Shown: positions 7,386-17,072, numbered from the stretch's first letter. The stretch is DNA of 64,000 bases from Mesorhizobium helmanticense (GCF_003034915.1 NZ_PZJX01000027.1:62001-126000); one strand, 5' to 3'. Notes: generated by a model from the letters alone, not told the origin. Translations and numbers: made by a program.

Positions 7386-8333
7386 TCAAGCGAACGGCAC
7401 GGCCGTCGTGCCCTTGGGCAGTTTCGCCTCATCGTCAGGCTCGACATGGATGGTGACGCGGACCGAGGGGATTTCCGCCTTCAGCGCGTCCTCGATGCGG
7501 TCGCAGATGACGTGGCTGGCGCCCACCGACATGTCAGCATCGACGACCAGATGGAATTCGATGAAGGTGGCGCGGCCGGCAATGCGCGTCTTCAGATCAT
7601 GGACTTCCAGCGCGCCCTTGCAATTGGCCGAGATGAGGTCGCGGATGCGCATGTGTTCGGCCGTGTCGACGGCGCGGTCCATCAACCCGTTCATCGACGA
7701 GCCGATGACGTGCCAGCCCTGCCACAGGATGTTGAGCGCGACGATGACGGCAAGTGCCGGGTCGAGAATCTGCCAGCCGGTCAGCACGACGCCGACCAGG
7801 CCGGCGAAGACGCCGACCGACGTCACCACGTCGGTCGTGATATGCCTGCCGTCGGCGACCAGCGCCGGCGACTTCTCGGCGCGACCGGCACGGATCAGGG
7901 TCCAAGCCCAGAAGGCGTTGATCACCGTCGCGACGCCATTGACGGCAAGGCCGGTCCAGGGCTGTTCGAGCGGGGCGGGATGGCGCCAGGACCACCAGAC
8001 CTCGTTCAAGATCAGCAGCGCCGCCAGCACGATCAGCACGCCTTCCAGAACGGCCGAGAAATACTCGGCCTTGTGATGGCCGAAGGGATGATCCTGGTCG
8101 GCCGGCTTGTAGCTGACCCGGATCGCCCAGTAGGCGGCGGCCGAGGCAATGACGTTGACGATGGATTCCAGCGCGTCCGAATACAGCGCCACGGAGCCGG
8201 TGACATACCAGGCCGCCAGTTTCAGGCCGAGCACGACGCAGGCGACGACGATCGACCAGAAGGCAAGGCTGGCGACCTTGCGCCTGGCGGCGGCTTTTGC
8301 GTCTGCTGCGATGACTGGGGAAGCCGCGTTCAT
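7386..8333 (-). CDS. Cation diffusion facilitator (CDF) family metal transporter
   Basis: A 315-residue inner-membrane divalent-metal/proton antiporter. About six hydrophobic helices occupy residues 20-215. The metal-site motifs of the family are seen in YSDALESIVNV (helix 2) and DQDHPFGHHKAEYFS after helix 2, with HITTDVVTSVGVFAGLVG in helix 5. The C-terminal cytoplasmic domain (HDLKTRIAGRATFIEFHLVVD) is of the ZT-dimer type. It starts 8 nt after the trpE(G) stop with AGGA upstream, so it can be read from the trp transcript. The metal (Zn, Fe, Mn or Co) cannot be assigned from sequence alone. Confidence 0.9.
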   Translation of the reverse strand: MNAASPVIAADAKAAARRKVASLAFWSIVVACVVLGLKLAAWYVTGSVALYSDALESIVNVIASAAAYWAIRVSYKPADQDHPFGHHKAEYFSAVLEGVLIVLAALLILNEVWWSWRHPAPLEQPWTGLAVNGVATVINAFWAWTLIRAGRAEKSPALVADGRHITTDVVTSVGVFAGLVGVVLTGWQILDPALAVIVALNILWQGWHVIGSSMNGLMDRAVDTAEHMRIRDLISANCKGALEVHDLKTRIAGRATFIEFHLVVDADMSVGASHVICDRIEDALKAEIPSVRVTIHVEPDDEAKLPKGTTAVPFA

Positions 8334-8341
8334 CCGTAGTC

Positions 8342-10531
8342 CTAGGCGGCCTTTTCCCGGGCCTTGCGCGGCAGGTGCGCAACAATGTTCTCGATGATGC
8401 GCATGCCGGCATTGTGGCCGAGCGTCATGATCGACTCGGGGTGGAACTGCACCGCGGCGATAGGCTCCTTGCGATGTTCGAACGCCATGATGACGCCGTC
8501 CTCCGTCTCGGCCGTGACGATGAAGCCGTCGGGCAGCCGCACCGGGTCGGCGAAGATCGAGTGATAACGGCCGACCGTCACCTCCTTGGGCAGGCCGGAG
8601 AAGATGATGCCCGGCTTCGACACGCGGATGCGCGACGGCTTGCCGTGCATCGGCACATGCAGTTGCCGCAGTTCGCCGCCATAAGCCTCGGCCAGCGCCT
8701 GCAGGCCGAGGCAGACGCCGAAGATCGGCAGCTCGCGCGCCCGGGCCCGCTTGATGGTGGCGGCGCAGTCGAAGTCCTTCGGCGTGCCGGGGCCAGGTGA
8801 CAGCACGACCAGATTGGGCTTCAGCCGATCGAAGACCTCGTCAGGCACCGGCGTGCGCACGGTCGAGACATTGGCGCCGGTCTGGCGGAAATAGTTGGCG
8901 AGCGTATGGACGAAAGAGTCCTCGTGGTCGACCAAAAGGATGTTAACGCCGTCGCCGACACGCGCGGTGCTGCGTTCAGTGCTGGCGGCATTGCCTGATT
9001 TGGCGTCGCGGATGGCGGAGAGCATGGCGGATGCCTTCAGTTCGGTTTCGGCTTCTTCTTCCTCGGGGATGCTGTCGAAGAGCAGCGTGGCGCCGGCGCG
9101 CACCTCGGCAATGCCGTCCTTGATGCGGATGGTGCGCAGCGTCAGGCCGGTGTTCATGTCGCCGTTGAAATTGACCATGCCGATCGCGCCGCCATACCAG
9201 GCGCGCGGGCTCTTCTCGTTCTGCTCGATGAAGCGCATGGCCCACAATTTCGGCGCGCCGGTGACGGTGACCGCCCAGGCGTGCGACAGGAAGGCGTCGA
9301 AGGCGTCCATGCCTTCGCGCAAGCGTCCCTCGATGTGATCGACGGTGTGGATCAGGCGCGAATACATCTCGATCTGGCGGCGGCCGATGACGCGTACCGA
9401 GCCGGGTTCGCAGACCCTGGACTTGTCGTTGCGGTCGACGTCCGAGCACATGGTCAGCTCGGATTCGTCCTTCTTCGAATTGAGCAGTTTCAGGATCTGC
9501 TCTGAATCGGAAATGGCGTCGTCGCCGCGCTTGATCGTGCCCGAGATCGGGCAGGTCTCGACGCGGCGGCCGTTGACGCGCACGAACATTTCGGGCGAAG
9601 CGCCGATCAGGTACTCGCCCTCGCCGAGATTGATGAAGAAAGAATAGGGAGAGGGGTTGATCGACTTCAGCTTGCGCGAAATGTCGGAGGGCGGCGTCTC
9701 GCAGCGTTCGTAGAACATCTGGCCGGGCACCACTTCGAACAGGTCGCCGCGCTTGAAGCTCTCCATCGCCTTGCGCACCAGATCGGCATATTCGCCGGGC
9801 TCGTGGTCGCCGCGCGGCGGGATGCGGTCGGCGGTCTGGAACGGCTCAACGACGGCGTCGCGCGGCAGGCCCTCCGTCGAAAACCCCTCGCCGGAATAGT
9901 CGTAGCGGTCGGTCCAGGCCTTGGTCGAATAATGGTCGACGACGAGGATCTCATCGGGCAGGAACAACACCAGGTCGCGCTGGCTCTCTTTGCGCTCGAG
10001 CTTGTAGTCGACCGGATCGAACTGGAAGGCGAGATCGTAGCCGAAGGCGCCATAAAGGCCGAGATTGGCGTCTTCCTCCGTCTTGAACAGAGCGGTGACG
10101 GCGCGCAGGACCGTAAACACCGAGGGTACGCGGCTGCGTTCTTCTTCGGTGAAGACGCGGCCTGGCTTCGCCACATCGAGGCGGATCAGCTTCTTCGATG
10201 TCTCGGCGATCGTCACCTCGGCAAGGCCGGCAAGCGCCTTGCCGATGACAGGCAAAAGCACCTCGCCACGGCTGTTCAGTGCCTCGATGCGGATAGCGCG
10301 GCCACGCGCCGAGATCACCAGCGGCGGATCGATGATGGCGGTGTCCCAGCGCGTGTAGCGGCCGGGATATTCGTAATTCGAGGAAAACACGGCACCGCGG
10401 CGCGCATTCAGCCCGTCGACATAGGCGTCGATCGCGCCTTCATAGGGCCGGTCGTGGCGCTCGCGCGTGATGGTCACGCCACCCGCGGTGACGAAGCGCT
10501 CCGCCCCGTTTTCGAGAATTTGCGTCGTCAT
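8342..10531 (-). CDS. trpE(G): Anthranilate synthase, fused TrpE-TrpG
   Basis: A 729-residue fusion that makes anthranilate from chorismate and glutamine, the first step of tryptophan synthesis. The N-terminal two thirds is TrpE, with the feedback and active-site motifs ([46 protein letters not shown]). The C-terminal third is the glutamine amidotransferase with nucleophile cysteine in [15 protein letters not shown] and the His/Glu pair in [10 protein letters not shown]. The ATG at 10531 follows GGAG and gives the 729-residue length known for the Sinorhizobium enzyme. Expression is controlled by the trpL attenuator upstream. The single-chain fusion is characteristic of rhizobia and relatives. 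Confidence 0.97.
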   Translation of the reverse strand: MTTQILENGAERFVTAGGVTITRERHDRPYEGAIDAYVDGLNARRGAVFSSNYEYPGRYTRWDTAIIDPPLVISARGRAIRIEALNSRGEVLLPVIGKALAGLAEVTIAETSKKLIRLDVAKPGRVFTEEERSRVPSVFTVLRAVTALFKTEEDANLGLYGAFGYDLAFQFDPVDYKLERKESQRDLVLFLPDEILVVDHYSTKAWTDRYDYSGEGFSTEGLPRDAVVEPFQTADRIPPRGDHEPGEYADLVRKAMESFKRGDLFEVVPGQMFYERCETPPSDISRKLKSINPSPYSFFINLGEGEYLIGASPEMFVRVNGRRVETCPISGTIKRGDDAISDSEQILKLLNSKKDESELTMCSDVDRNDKSRVCEPGSVRVIGRRQIEMYSRLIHTVDHIEGRLREGMDAFDAFLSHAWAVTVTGAPKLWAMRFIEQNEKSPRAWYGGAIGMVNFNGDMNTGLTLRTIRIKDGIAEVRAGATLLFDSIPEEEEAETELKASAMLSAIRDAKSGNAASTERSTARVGDGVNILLVDHEDSFVHTLANYFRQTGANVSTVRTPVPDEVFDRLKPNLVVLSPGPGTPKDFDCAATIKRARARELPIFGVCLGLQALAEAYGGELRQLHVPMHGKPSRIRVSKPGIIFSGLPKEVTVGRYHSIFADPVRLPDGFIVTAETEDGVIMAFEHRKEPIAAVQFHPESIMTLGHNAGMRIIENIVAHLPRKAREKAA

Positions 10532-10576
10532 TGCCGTCTCCATCAGCGTATTGGGGCAACGGACCCGGGAATGCCT

Positions 10577-10614
10577 GGAAAAACAAATGGCCGCCCGGAC
10601 ATTCCGTTGCGGCC
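10577..10614 (-). terminator. Transcription attenuator terminator of trpE(G)
   Basis: On the minus strand a hairpin with outer stem GGCCGC / GCGGCC (10609-10614 and 10589-10594) and inner stem CGGA / TCCG is followed by ATTTGTTTTT. It lies between trpL and trpE(G), as expected for the terminator of a ribosome-controlled attenuator. Confidence 0.85.
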
Positions 10615-10654
10615 ACCCTCTATTTTCACGCGAACGCGTTCGAACAGGCCGCTG

Positions 10655-10699
10655 TCAGCGAGCCCACCACCAAACGGTCTTGATCGAACGCATGTTCAT
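10655..10699 (-). CDS. trpL: trp operon leader peptide TrpL
   Basis: A 14-residue peptide MNMRSIKTVWWWAR with three consecutive Trp codons (10664-10672) close to its stop. Stalling of the ribosome at these codons when charged tRNA-Trp is low would prevent formation of the downstream terminator (10577-10614) and allow trpE(G) expression. The length and WWWAR ending match the leader of Sinorhizobium meliloti. The predicted transcription start coincides with the ATG, so the mRNA is probably leaderless. In Sinorhizobium the released leader RNA and the peptide also act in trans; whether that holds here is not visible. Confidence 0.92.
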   Translation of the reverse strand: MNMRSIKTVWWWAR

Positions 10700-10705
10700 G
10701 AGAGT

Positions 10706-10734
10706 CCCATAGCGGCGAATGAACGGCCGTGCAA
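10706..10734 (-). promoter_or_regulatory. Promoter of trpL-trpE(G)
   Basis: On the minus strand, TTGCAC (10729-10734), a 17-nt spacer and TATGGG (10706-10711). Only 6 nt separate the -10 from the trpL ATG, so transcription should begin at or next to the A of the start codon. Confidence 0.75.
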
Positions 10735-10760
10735 CTGGATTCAGTGGAGGGCGTGAGCCC

Positions 10761-11816
10761 TCAATCCTCCAGCGTTCCCGACCTGGCGTCGGCGCTCTTG
10801 CTGTCGCCGACCAGCTTCAGCAGGTCTTCGCCGCCGCGGATGATGCGGCGCGATCGCCGGGTCAGGATGAGGCCCGCCTGCGGCGCGAACACCTCGGTGC
10901 GGCCGTCGGCTTCACCCGGGGCATGGACGATGGTGGCGAGGCGTGCGCCTTTGGTCACGCGGTCGCCGGGCTTCACGTCGTAGAGCACCGCGCCGGCCCG
11001 GGGCGCCGGCATCATGTCGATGTTTTCGAGCGGCGCGACAGTGCCGGTGAAAGGAGCGGGCGCGGGCAGGGCCGTATCGACGAGCGCGCCGCGCGCCACC
11101 AGCAGCCGATAGAGGCCCTCGGCATCGGAGGCGGCCAGAGCGCCATCGACATCGAGCATGCCGCGATATTCGACCGTGGTGGCGACGCGCCGGTCGAAGC
11201 GCGCGACATCGGCGGGAACGTTCTGGTACGGCATGATTGAGGCACCTTCGAAAGTGCCGTCCGTGTCCTCATCCCACAGCACCACCGCGTCGACGCCCAT
11301 GGCGGCCGCGCAATCCGCCATATGAGGCCACAGGCTGGTGTGGACGTAGAGATAGGCGAGGCCCTCGTCGTCGCAATGCAGGTCGAGCACGATGTCGTGG
11401 CCGATGGAAAGCTGCAATAGCCGCGTTTTCAGCCGCTGGTCGGCCGTGCCGAGCGCTGTGTCCGGCAGCAATTTGGTGTCCGGCGCCGCCAGCAGTGGAA
11501 AGCCGCGGTTGAAATTGTTGCGGGTGCCCAGATGGAAGCGGCCCTGATGCTCGCCGAAATGATACTGGGCGCGGCCGACCGGATTGGCCTGGGGCACGAT
11601 GGTGACGTCGCCCTGGATGCGGCCTTCAGCCTCGGCCTTGGTCAGCATCGGCATCAGCGCATCGATAGCGACCACGCCCGGCAGTTCGCCGGCGTGAAGG
11701 GCGGCTTGCAGATAGGCCGAGGGAGCTGCCCTGTCGCTGCCTTCGAAGCGGAAGACCGGGAATTCGTAGGAAACGCCTTCGCTGTCACCGGCGATGCGCT
11801 CGATCGATTTCTGCAT
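10761..11816 (-). CDS. Succinylglutamate desuccinylase/aspartoacylase-family zinc deacylase
   Basis: A 351-residue member of the AstE/ASPA zinc amidohydrolase family. The metal-ligand pair is in ALHAGELPGVVAID near the N-terminus, and a further histidine is in DIVLDLHCDDEG. The C-terminal part (VLYDVKPGDRVTKGARLATIVH) has the biotinyl-lipoyl-like beta fold seen in this subgroup. The ATG at 11816 has GGAG 6 nt upstream; longer in-frame starts overlap unrelated sequence of the MFS gene. It follows an MFS exporter gene by 86 nt, so the two may handle the same N-acyl compound. The substrate is unknown. Confidence 0.87.
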   Translation of the reverse strand: MQKSIERIAGDSEGVSYEFPVFRFEGSDRAAPSAYLQAALHAGELPGVVAIDALMPMLTKAEAEGRIQGDVTIVPQANPVGRAQYHFGEHQGRFHLGTRNNFNRGFPLLAAPDTKLLPDTALGTADQRLKTRLLQLSIGHDIVLDLHCDDEGLAYLYVHTSLWPHMADCAAAMGVDAVVLWDEDTDGTFEGASIMPYQNVPADVARFDRRVATTVEYRGMLDVDGALAASDAEGLYRLLVARGALVDTALPAPAPFTGTVAPLENIDMMPAPRAGAVLYDVKPGDRVTKGARLATIVHAPGEADGRTEVFAPQAGLILTRRSRRIIRGGEDLLKLVGDSKSADARSGTLED

Positions 11817-11902
11817 GATTTGCTCCATCAAGAGCGAGAAGACATGCCCATCGGAGGTGCCGATGTCGATTGGTCCAGCCTGCCGCGCTATGGGCGCAAG
11901 GG

Positions 11903-13081
11903 CTATTCCGCAGGCGCCCCCAGCGCGACGACAGGCGCAGGCCGATCCATCGTCTGCGACATCACCGCGACGGCGACGGCCAGCAGCGCGAGTGCCGCGC
12001 CGACCAGCGGAAGATTGGCATAGGATACGCCGAAGGAGAGCGCCAGCCCGCCGATCCAGGCGCCGCCCGCATTGCCGACATTGAAGGCGCCCTGGTTCAG
12101 CGTGGCGGCAAGGTTGGGCGCCTCGGACGCCGCCTCGACAACGCGGATCTGCAATGGCGGCACGACGACGAAGACGAGCAGGCCCCACAGGAAAACCATG
12201 GAGATGGCTACCACTGCGACGGCGCCGAATTCGGCGAAGCCGAGCAATAGCAACGCCAGCATCAACAGCGTGCCGATCACCGTCGGCATCAGCTTCCAGT
12301 CGGCCAGCCTGCCGCCGATGATGTTGCCGATGGTCATGCCGCCGCCGAATAAGAGCAGCACCCAGGTGACCGCCCCCGTTGAAAGGCCGGATACGTCGGT
12401 GAGATAGGGCTTGATATAGGTGAAGACGGCAAACAGGCTGGCGGAAGCCAGCGCCGAGATCAGCATGGAGAGCCACACCTGCAGCTTGCCGAGCACGCGC
12501 ACTTCACCGAGCAGGCCGCCGCCGCTCGACTCAGCGACATTTGATGGCACCAGGCAGGCGATGGCCGCAACCGAGATGAGGCCGATGCCGACGACGGCCA
12601 CGAAAGTGGCGCGCCAGCCGAAGGCCTCGCCAAGCGCGGTGCCGCCGGGAACGCCGAGGATGTTGGAGAGCGTCAGCCCGGCAAACATCAGCGCGATGGC
12701 GCTCGCCCGCTTGTTGCGTGGCACGAGGCTCGCGGCAACAACCGAGCCGATGCCGAAGAAGGCGCCATGGCCAAAGGCGGTGAAGACACGGGCGGCCATC
12801 AGCAGCCAGTAGTTGGGTGCGATGGCGCAGAAGAGATTGCCGATGACGAACAGCGAGGCCAGTCCGACCAGCACCGGCTTGCGCGGCAGATGGGCGGTGG
12901 CCAACGCGATCACCGGCGCACCGAAGACGACACCCAGCGCATAGCCGGTGACCAGGAGGCCGGCCGAGGGAATGGAAACGCCGAGATCGGCGGCGACCTC
13001 CGGCAGCAGACCCATGATGACGAATTCAGTGGTGCCGATGCAGAAGGACGCAATGGCGAGCGCTAGGATCGGCAAGGGCAT
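11903..13081 (-). CDS. MFS transporter, DHA1/AraJ-like efflux family
   Basis: A 392-residue twelve-helix transporter beginning MPLPILALAIASFCIGTTEFVIMGLLP, a typical N-terminus of the AraJ/sugar-efflux and chloramphenicol-efflux branch of DHA1 exporters. The helix 4-5 motif LGVPGGTALGEAFGWRATF is the antiporter-type motif C region. The ATG at 13081 begins the hydrophobic helix directly; an in-frame extension to 13165 is hydrophilic and rejected. It is upstream of the zinc deacylase in the same direction. The substrate (sugar, arabinose or drug) is not predictable. Confidence 0.88.
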   Translation of the reverse strand: MPLPILALAIASFCIGTTEFVIMGLLPEVAADLGVSIPSAGLLVTGYALGVVFGAPVIALATAHLPRKPVLVGLASLFVIGNLFCAIAPNYWLLMAARVFTAFGHGAFFGIGSVVAASLVPRNKRASAIALMFAGLTLSNILGVPGGTALGEAFGWRATFVAVVGIGLISVAAIACLVPSNVAESSGGGLLGEVRVLGKLQVWLSMLISALASASLFAVFTYIKPYLTDVSGLSTGAVTWVLLLFGGGMTIGNIIGGRLADWKLMPTVIGTLLMLALLLLGFAEFGAVAVVAISMVFLWGLLVFVVVPPLQIRVVEAASEAPNLAATLNQGAFNVGNAGGAWIGGLALSFGVSYANLPLVGAALALLAVAVAVMSQTMDRPAPVVALGAPAE

Positions 13082-13198
13082 GGGGCGTCCGGAATGAATC
13101 GGTTCAAACCTCAGACTGTCCGGAGATCGGGCGGCCGCACAAGTGCGATTGCTGCATTGCAGCATTGCAGAAAGCGGAGAGCAGTTCGCGAGCGCGGC

Positions 13199-14575
13199 CT
13201 ATGCCAGCGGCTTCAGCTCCTGGGCAATGGTGGGCAGCAGCTCCGAGACATTGGGGTGGATGTGGGTTGCCCGCGCGAGCGTGTCGACCGGCGCCTTGGC
13301 ATACATCAGGTCGAGCACGCAGTGCACCGCCTCGTCGCCACCCGGCCCGAGCACCGAGCAGCCGAGAATCTCCCTGCTGTCGGCATCGACCAGGATCTTC
13401 ATGAAGCCTTGCATCTCGCCTTTTTCGACGGCGCGGCCGACGCGGGTCATCGGCCGCTGGCCGACCAGCGCGCGACGGCCGGACTTTCTCACCGCCGTCT
13501 CGGTCATGCCACAGCGGCCGAGCGGGGGATCGATGTAGAGCGCATAGGCCTCGATGCGATCGCTGACCTTGCGTGGGTCGTTGTCGAGCAGATTGGCGGC
13601 GACGATCTCATAGTCATTGTAGGAGGTGTGAGTGAAGGCGCCTCTGCCGTTGCAATCGCCCATCGCCCAGATGCCAGGCACATTGGTGCGCAACTGGTCA
13701 TCGACGACAACGAAGCCGCGTTTATCGACCTCGATACCGGCCTTGTCGAGGCCGAGGTCATCGGTGTTGGGCGTCCGGCCCAGCGCCAGAAGCACATGCG
13801 AACCGACCGCCGGCGCCTTGCCGGCCGAAAAAGTTACGGCAATGTCGCTGCCCTTCCTGCCAAAGCCGATGTCGTCGGCGCCGACGTGAACGGTGATGCC
13901 TTCGTTTTCGAGGATCGACATGATGGCGGCCGAGACGTCCTCATCCTCGCGGCCGGTCAGCCGCGGGCTCTTTTCGATAACGGTCACATCGGAGCCGAAG
14001 CGGCGGAACATCTGCGCGAATTCGAGCGAGATGTAGCTGCCGCCAACGACGATCAGATGGCGCGGCAGCACATCGAGATCCATCATCGATGAATTGGTCA
14101 GGTAGTCGATGTCGTGGACGCCGGGCAGGTCGGGCACCGAGGCGCGGCCGCCGGTGTTGAGGAAGATCTTCTTGGCGCTCAGCAGGTCGTCGCCTACGCG
14201 CACCGTGTTGGCGGTTACGAAGCGCGCATGGCCGCGATAGAGCGTGCATTTGTCCATGCCGGCGATCCAGTCTTCCAGCCCGGTGCGGGAGGCGCTCGAC
14301 ACCTTGTCCTTGCGCGCCTTGATCGCTTTATAGTCGACGCCGACGGGACCGCCGAGCGTCACGCCATAGTCGGCGGCGCGGCGGGCGAGATGCGCTGCAT
14401 AGGCGCTCGCCACCATGGTTTTGGTCGGGATGCAGCCGGTGTTGACGCAGGTGCCGCCGACCAGCTTGCGCTCGATCAGCGCCACGCTCATGCCGGCGGC
14501 GTTCAGCCTGCCGGCGAGCGGAGTGCCGGCCTGTCCGGCGCCGATGATGATGGCGTCGAAGCTTTTTGCCGTCAT
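13199..14575 (-). CDS. FAD-dependent pyridine nucleotide-disulfide oxidoreductase (mercuric-reductase-like)
   Basis: A 458-residue flavoprotein. The N-terminal FAD motif is IIIGAGQAGTPLAGRL, the redox-active disulfide lies in CVNTGCIPTK (about residues 42-51), a second Rossmann motif is VVGGSYISLEFAQMF, and the FAD-binding GIWAMGDCNGRGAFTHTSYND follows. The C-terminal dimerisation domain ends HIHPNVSELLPTIAQ. It lacks the N-terminal metal-binding domain and C-terminal CC pair of true MerA. Dihydrolipoamide and glutathione reductases are related, but this branch is usually of unknown substrate. Its start overlaps the DUF4126 gene by 4 nt. Confidence 0.9.
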   Translation of the reverse strand: MTAKSFDAIIIGAGQAGTPLAGRLNAAGMSVALIERKLVGGTCVNTGCIPTKTMVASAYAAHLARRAADYGVTLGGPVGVDYKAIKARKDKVSSASRTGLEDWIAGMDKCTLYRGHARFVTANTVRVGDDLLSAKKIFLNTGGRASVPDLPGVHDIDYLTNSSMMDLDVLPRHLIVVGGSYISLEFAQMFRRFGSDVTVIEKSPRLTGREDEDVSAAIMSILENEGITVHVGADDIGFGRKGSDIAVTFSAGKAPAVGSHVLLALGRTPNTDDLGLDKAGIEVDKRGFVVVDDQLRTNVPGIWAMGDCNGRGAFTHTSYNDYEIVAANLLDNDPRKVSDRIEAYALYIDPPLGRCGMTETAVRKSGRRALVGQRPMTRVGRAVEKGEMQGFMKILVDADSREILGCSVLGPGGDEAVHCVLDLMYAKAPVDTLARATHIHPNVSELLPTIAQELKPLA

Positions 14576-15033
14576 GCCACGGCCGCCACGATCAGCAGGC
14601 CGCCGATGATCGCCACGGCGTCCTCGATGAAGGCGGCGGGCGGGTCCTTGCCGAAAGCGGCTGCAAGCCGGCCACGCACTTCGGCGCCGCCATAAGTGCC
14701 GATGACCGCGCCGATGGCGCCGGCGATGAGCCCACCGATGGTGGCGCCGCCGGTCGCGCCGATCACCGCGCCAGTGAAGGCGCCCAGGATGATGCGCGCG
14801 CCGAACTGCTGCGGCACTTTCCGGCTCGGCGTCGACGGCAGCTGGTCGGTGACCAGCTCGACGATGGCCAGGATGGTGAAGATGCCGACGGCGGCCCAAT
14901 GGCTCATGAAACTGGCCCAGGTGCCGGCAACCGGCAGCCAGCCGAGATAGGCGCCCCAGGCGACCGCTGCAGGTGCGGTCATGGCGCGCAGGCCGGCAAT
15001 GACGCCGATCAGCAGTGCGAGAATGTACAGCAT
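14572..15033 (-). CDS. DUF4126 family membrane protein
   Basis: A 153-residue integral membrane protein. It opens with ILALLIGVIAGLRAMTAPAAVAWGAYLGWL, characteristic of DUF4126, and has a glycine-alanine-rich segment near residues 80-115 (GATGGATIGGLIAGAIGAVIG). The stop overlaps the flavin oxidoreductase start by 4 nt, so the pair is co-translated. No function is known for the family. Confidence 0.85.
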   Translation of the reverse strand: MLYILALLIGVIAGLRAMTAPAAVAWGAYLGWLPVAGTWASFMSHWAAVGIFTILAIVELVTDQLPSTPSRKVPQQFGARIILGAFTGAVIGATGGATIGGLIAGAIGAVIGTYGGAEVRGRLAAAFGKDPPAAFIEDAVAIIGGLLIVAAVA

Positions 15034-15176
15034 GATTGATCCCCTCGATCACCGGGCCAGGACCAGTCCGGCAGCGCAGGCTAGCATAGGCTTGGCATTT
15101 GACCAGTGGCGACGCTGGTGCTTTCCAGTCTGGATCGACTGTGCTTTGGAACGATCTCGAGACAGGAGGCACCGCC

Positions 15177-15734
15177 ATGGCTGGAAGCGAACGTACGAAA
15201 ATGGCGGCCGGCGAGTGGTACACATGCCTCGATGACGAACTGGAGGCGTTGCGTGTCATCGCGCGCGATGCGGTTTTCGAACATAACAGCCTGCCGCCTG
15301 GCCGCCGCGGCAACATCGGACCCGCCCTGAAATCGCTGCTCGGCGCGGCGGGCGAGGGCGCCCGCATCGAGGCGCCGTTCCATTGCGCCTATGGCTTTAA
15401 CATCTTCCTCGGCGACAGCGTCTTTCTCAACGCCGGCTGCACCATCCTCGATACGGCAACGGTCCGCATCGGCAAGCGGACGTTGCTCGGCCCCAACGTG
15501 CAGATCTATTGCGCCGAGCATCACAAGGAGGTCGCGGGTCGGCAGGCAGGTCTGGAAATCGCCAGGCCGGTCGAGATCGGCGATAATGCTTGGATCGGCG
15601 GCAGCGCCATCATCCTCGGCGGCGTCAGCATCGGCGAGGGGGCAATCGTCGGCGCCGGTAGCGTGGTGACGCGCGACGTGGCCGCGAACACGACCGTGGT
15701 CGGCAACCCGGCCCGGCCGGCCGGGCGCGGTTGA
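15177..15734 (+). CDS. Sugar O-acetyltransferase, maltose/NodL-type (left-handed beta-helix)
   Basis: A 185-residue trimeric hexapeptide-repeat acetyltransferase. It begins with the Mac domain (KMAAGEWYTCLDDEL) found in maltose, galactoside and nodulation acetyltransferases. Repeats follow, such as VFLNAGCTILDTATVRIG, and the catalytic-loop histidine is in IYCAEHHKEVAGRQ. It ends with the coenzyme A-binding VGAGSVVTRDVAANTTVVGNPARPAG. AGGAGG precedes the ATG at 15177. It acetylates a free sugar or glycan hydroxyl using acetyl-CoA. It stands alone and convergent to a histidine kinase; nothing ties it to nodulation. Confidence 0.9.
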   Translation: MAGSERTKMAAGEWYTCLDDELEALRVIARDAVFEHNSLPPGRRGNIGPALKSLLGAAGEGARIEAPFHCAYGFNIFLGDSVFLNAGCTILDTATVRIGKRTLLGPNVQIYCAEHHKEVAGRQAGLEIARPVEIGDNAWIGGSAIILGGVSIGEGAIVGAGSVVTRDVAANTTVVGNPARPAGRG

Positions 15735-15737
15735 CGG

Positions 15738-17072
15738 TCATGCGGCGGGAAATTGGATCGTCGCCTCGAAACCGTCCGGCCGGTTGGTCGCCGGTGAATT
15801 CAGAACAAGCGTTGCTCCCGTCTGCTGCAGGATCCGGGCGACAATCGCCAACCCGAGACCCGAGCCTTCGGCGCGCGTTGCGCCGCGCTCGAACCGCTTG
15901 ATCAGGCCGCCCGGGGCTGGAACGACCGGACCCGCGTTGATCACGCTCAGTCTGGCATCATAGCCGACGCGTACGAGCACCGGGCCGCTCTTTGCACCGT
16001 GCCGCAAGGCATTCTCGACAAGATTGCGCAGGACAATGGCCAGTGCATCGGCGTCGATTGTGGCGAACGCCGTGCCTTTTGCCGGCGCTTCGAGGCGGAT
16101 GCGGCCTTTGCTCTCGCCGTGCTGTTCGAAGTCCGCGACCACCAAAGCCGCGACCGTGGCGAGATCGAGAGGCTTGGCGGCAACCGCTATGCCGGCGTCG
16201 GCGCGCGCCAGTTGCATCAGCTTTTCGGACACGCTGGCGAGGCCGGACAGGGCTGCCTTGATCTGGCGTGGCCGCTTCCTTGCCGCCTCATTCGCCGCTT
16301 CGGCTATCATGCGCTCGGTCTGTGCCAGCGCGCCGGCAATTGGCGTGCGCAACTCGTGAGCCGCATTCGCAGTGAATTCCTTTTCGGCATCAAGCGCCAT
16401 GTGCAGGCGCTGCATCAGACTGTTGACCGACTTGGCGATGGCGGCAAGCTCGGCAGGGAATTCCTCGGTTCGAATGGAAGCGAGGTTGTCACCGTGCCGG
16501 GCGCTGATCTCCCTGCGCAGCGAAGCAATCGGCTTGAGTGAGCGTGCCATGGTCAGCCAGGCGACGATCGCACTCAGCGGGATAAGGATGATCATCGGCA
16601 CCAGGAAACCGATAGCGGCCTCGATTGTTTCCTCATTGCGCCGTGCATCGAGTTCGGCAACCTGGACGAAAACCGAGCCGCTGACCGCCGGTTCGGTGTA
16701 GATGCGCCAACCGGCCTCTTCCGTGAATCCCTGTGCCAGCCTGGCTGTCAGCGGTTCGACCGGGGCGTTGTGGGAGCCCATGAGGATGCGCCCGTGGCCA
16801 TCACGCACCTGGAAGACCAGCCGGCCACCATCGTCTTCGGAAACGGCTTCCGCCAGTCTTCTCGGCGACTGCAATGTGTCGCGCGCGAAAAGGTCGTCGA
16901 TGACAAGCGGCAGCAGCCTGCGCGCGGCCTCCCGCATCGAACTGTCCATGGCTTCGTTGATTTCGCGATGCAGAGTGTAGCTGCCGGTAGCCGCGGCAAC
17001 CAATCCGAATGCGACCGTAAGCGCAATCAGCGACAGGACGACCCGGCCGACAAGGCTGTCGAGCGCTCTCAT
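15738..17072 (-). CDS. Two-component sensor histidine kinase (QseC/TctE-like)
   Basis: A 444-residue membrane kinase. Transmembrane segments lie near residues 8-30 and 152-175 and flank a periplasmic domain of about 120 residues. A HAMP-like linker precedes the phosphoacceptor H239 in FTANAAHELRTPIAGALAQ. The ATP-binding domain has LVENALRHGAKSGPVLVRV (N box) and GSGLGLAIVARIL (G2 box). The start overlaps the response-regulator stop by 4 nt. The operon is divergent from a PepSY protein and a cytochrome b561, which it probably controls through the boxes at 17771-17840. The signal is unknown. Confidence 0.92.
   Translation of the reverse strand: MRALDSLVGRVVLSLIALTVAFGLVAAATGSYTLHREINEAMDSSMREAARRLLPLVIDDLFARDTLQSPRRLAEAVSEDDGGRLVFQVRDGHGRILMGSHNAPVEPLTARLAQGFTEEAGWRIYTEPAVSGSVFVQVAELDARRNEETIEAAIGFLVPMIILIPLSAIVAWLTMARSLKPIASLRREISARHGDNLASIRTEEFPAELAAIAKSVNSLMQRLHMALDAEKEFTANAAHELRTPIAGALAQTERMIAEAANEAARKRPRQIKAALSGLASVSEKLMQLARADAGIAVAAKPLDLATVAALVVADFEQHGESKGRIRLEAPAKGTAFATIDADALAIVLRNLVENALRHGAKSGPVLVRVGYDARLSVINAGPVVPAPGGLIKRFERGATRAEGSGLGLAIVARILQQTGATLVLNSPATNRPDGFEATIQFPAA

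Noticed and set aside
13199..14575. Flavin disulfide reductase as mercuric reductase
   Set aside because: It lacks the N-terminal metal-binding domain and the C-terminal cysteine pair of MerA, and no mer genes are present.
15177..15734. Acetyltransferase as a nodulation gene (nodL)
   Set aside because: The Mac domain and hexapeptide repeats are shared with maltose and galactoside acetyltransferases. No nod box or nod gene is nearby.
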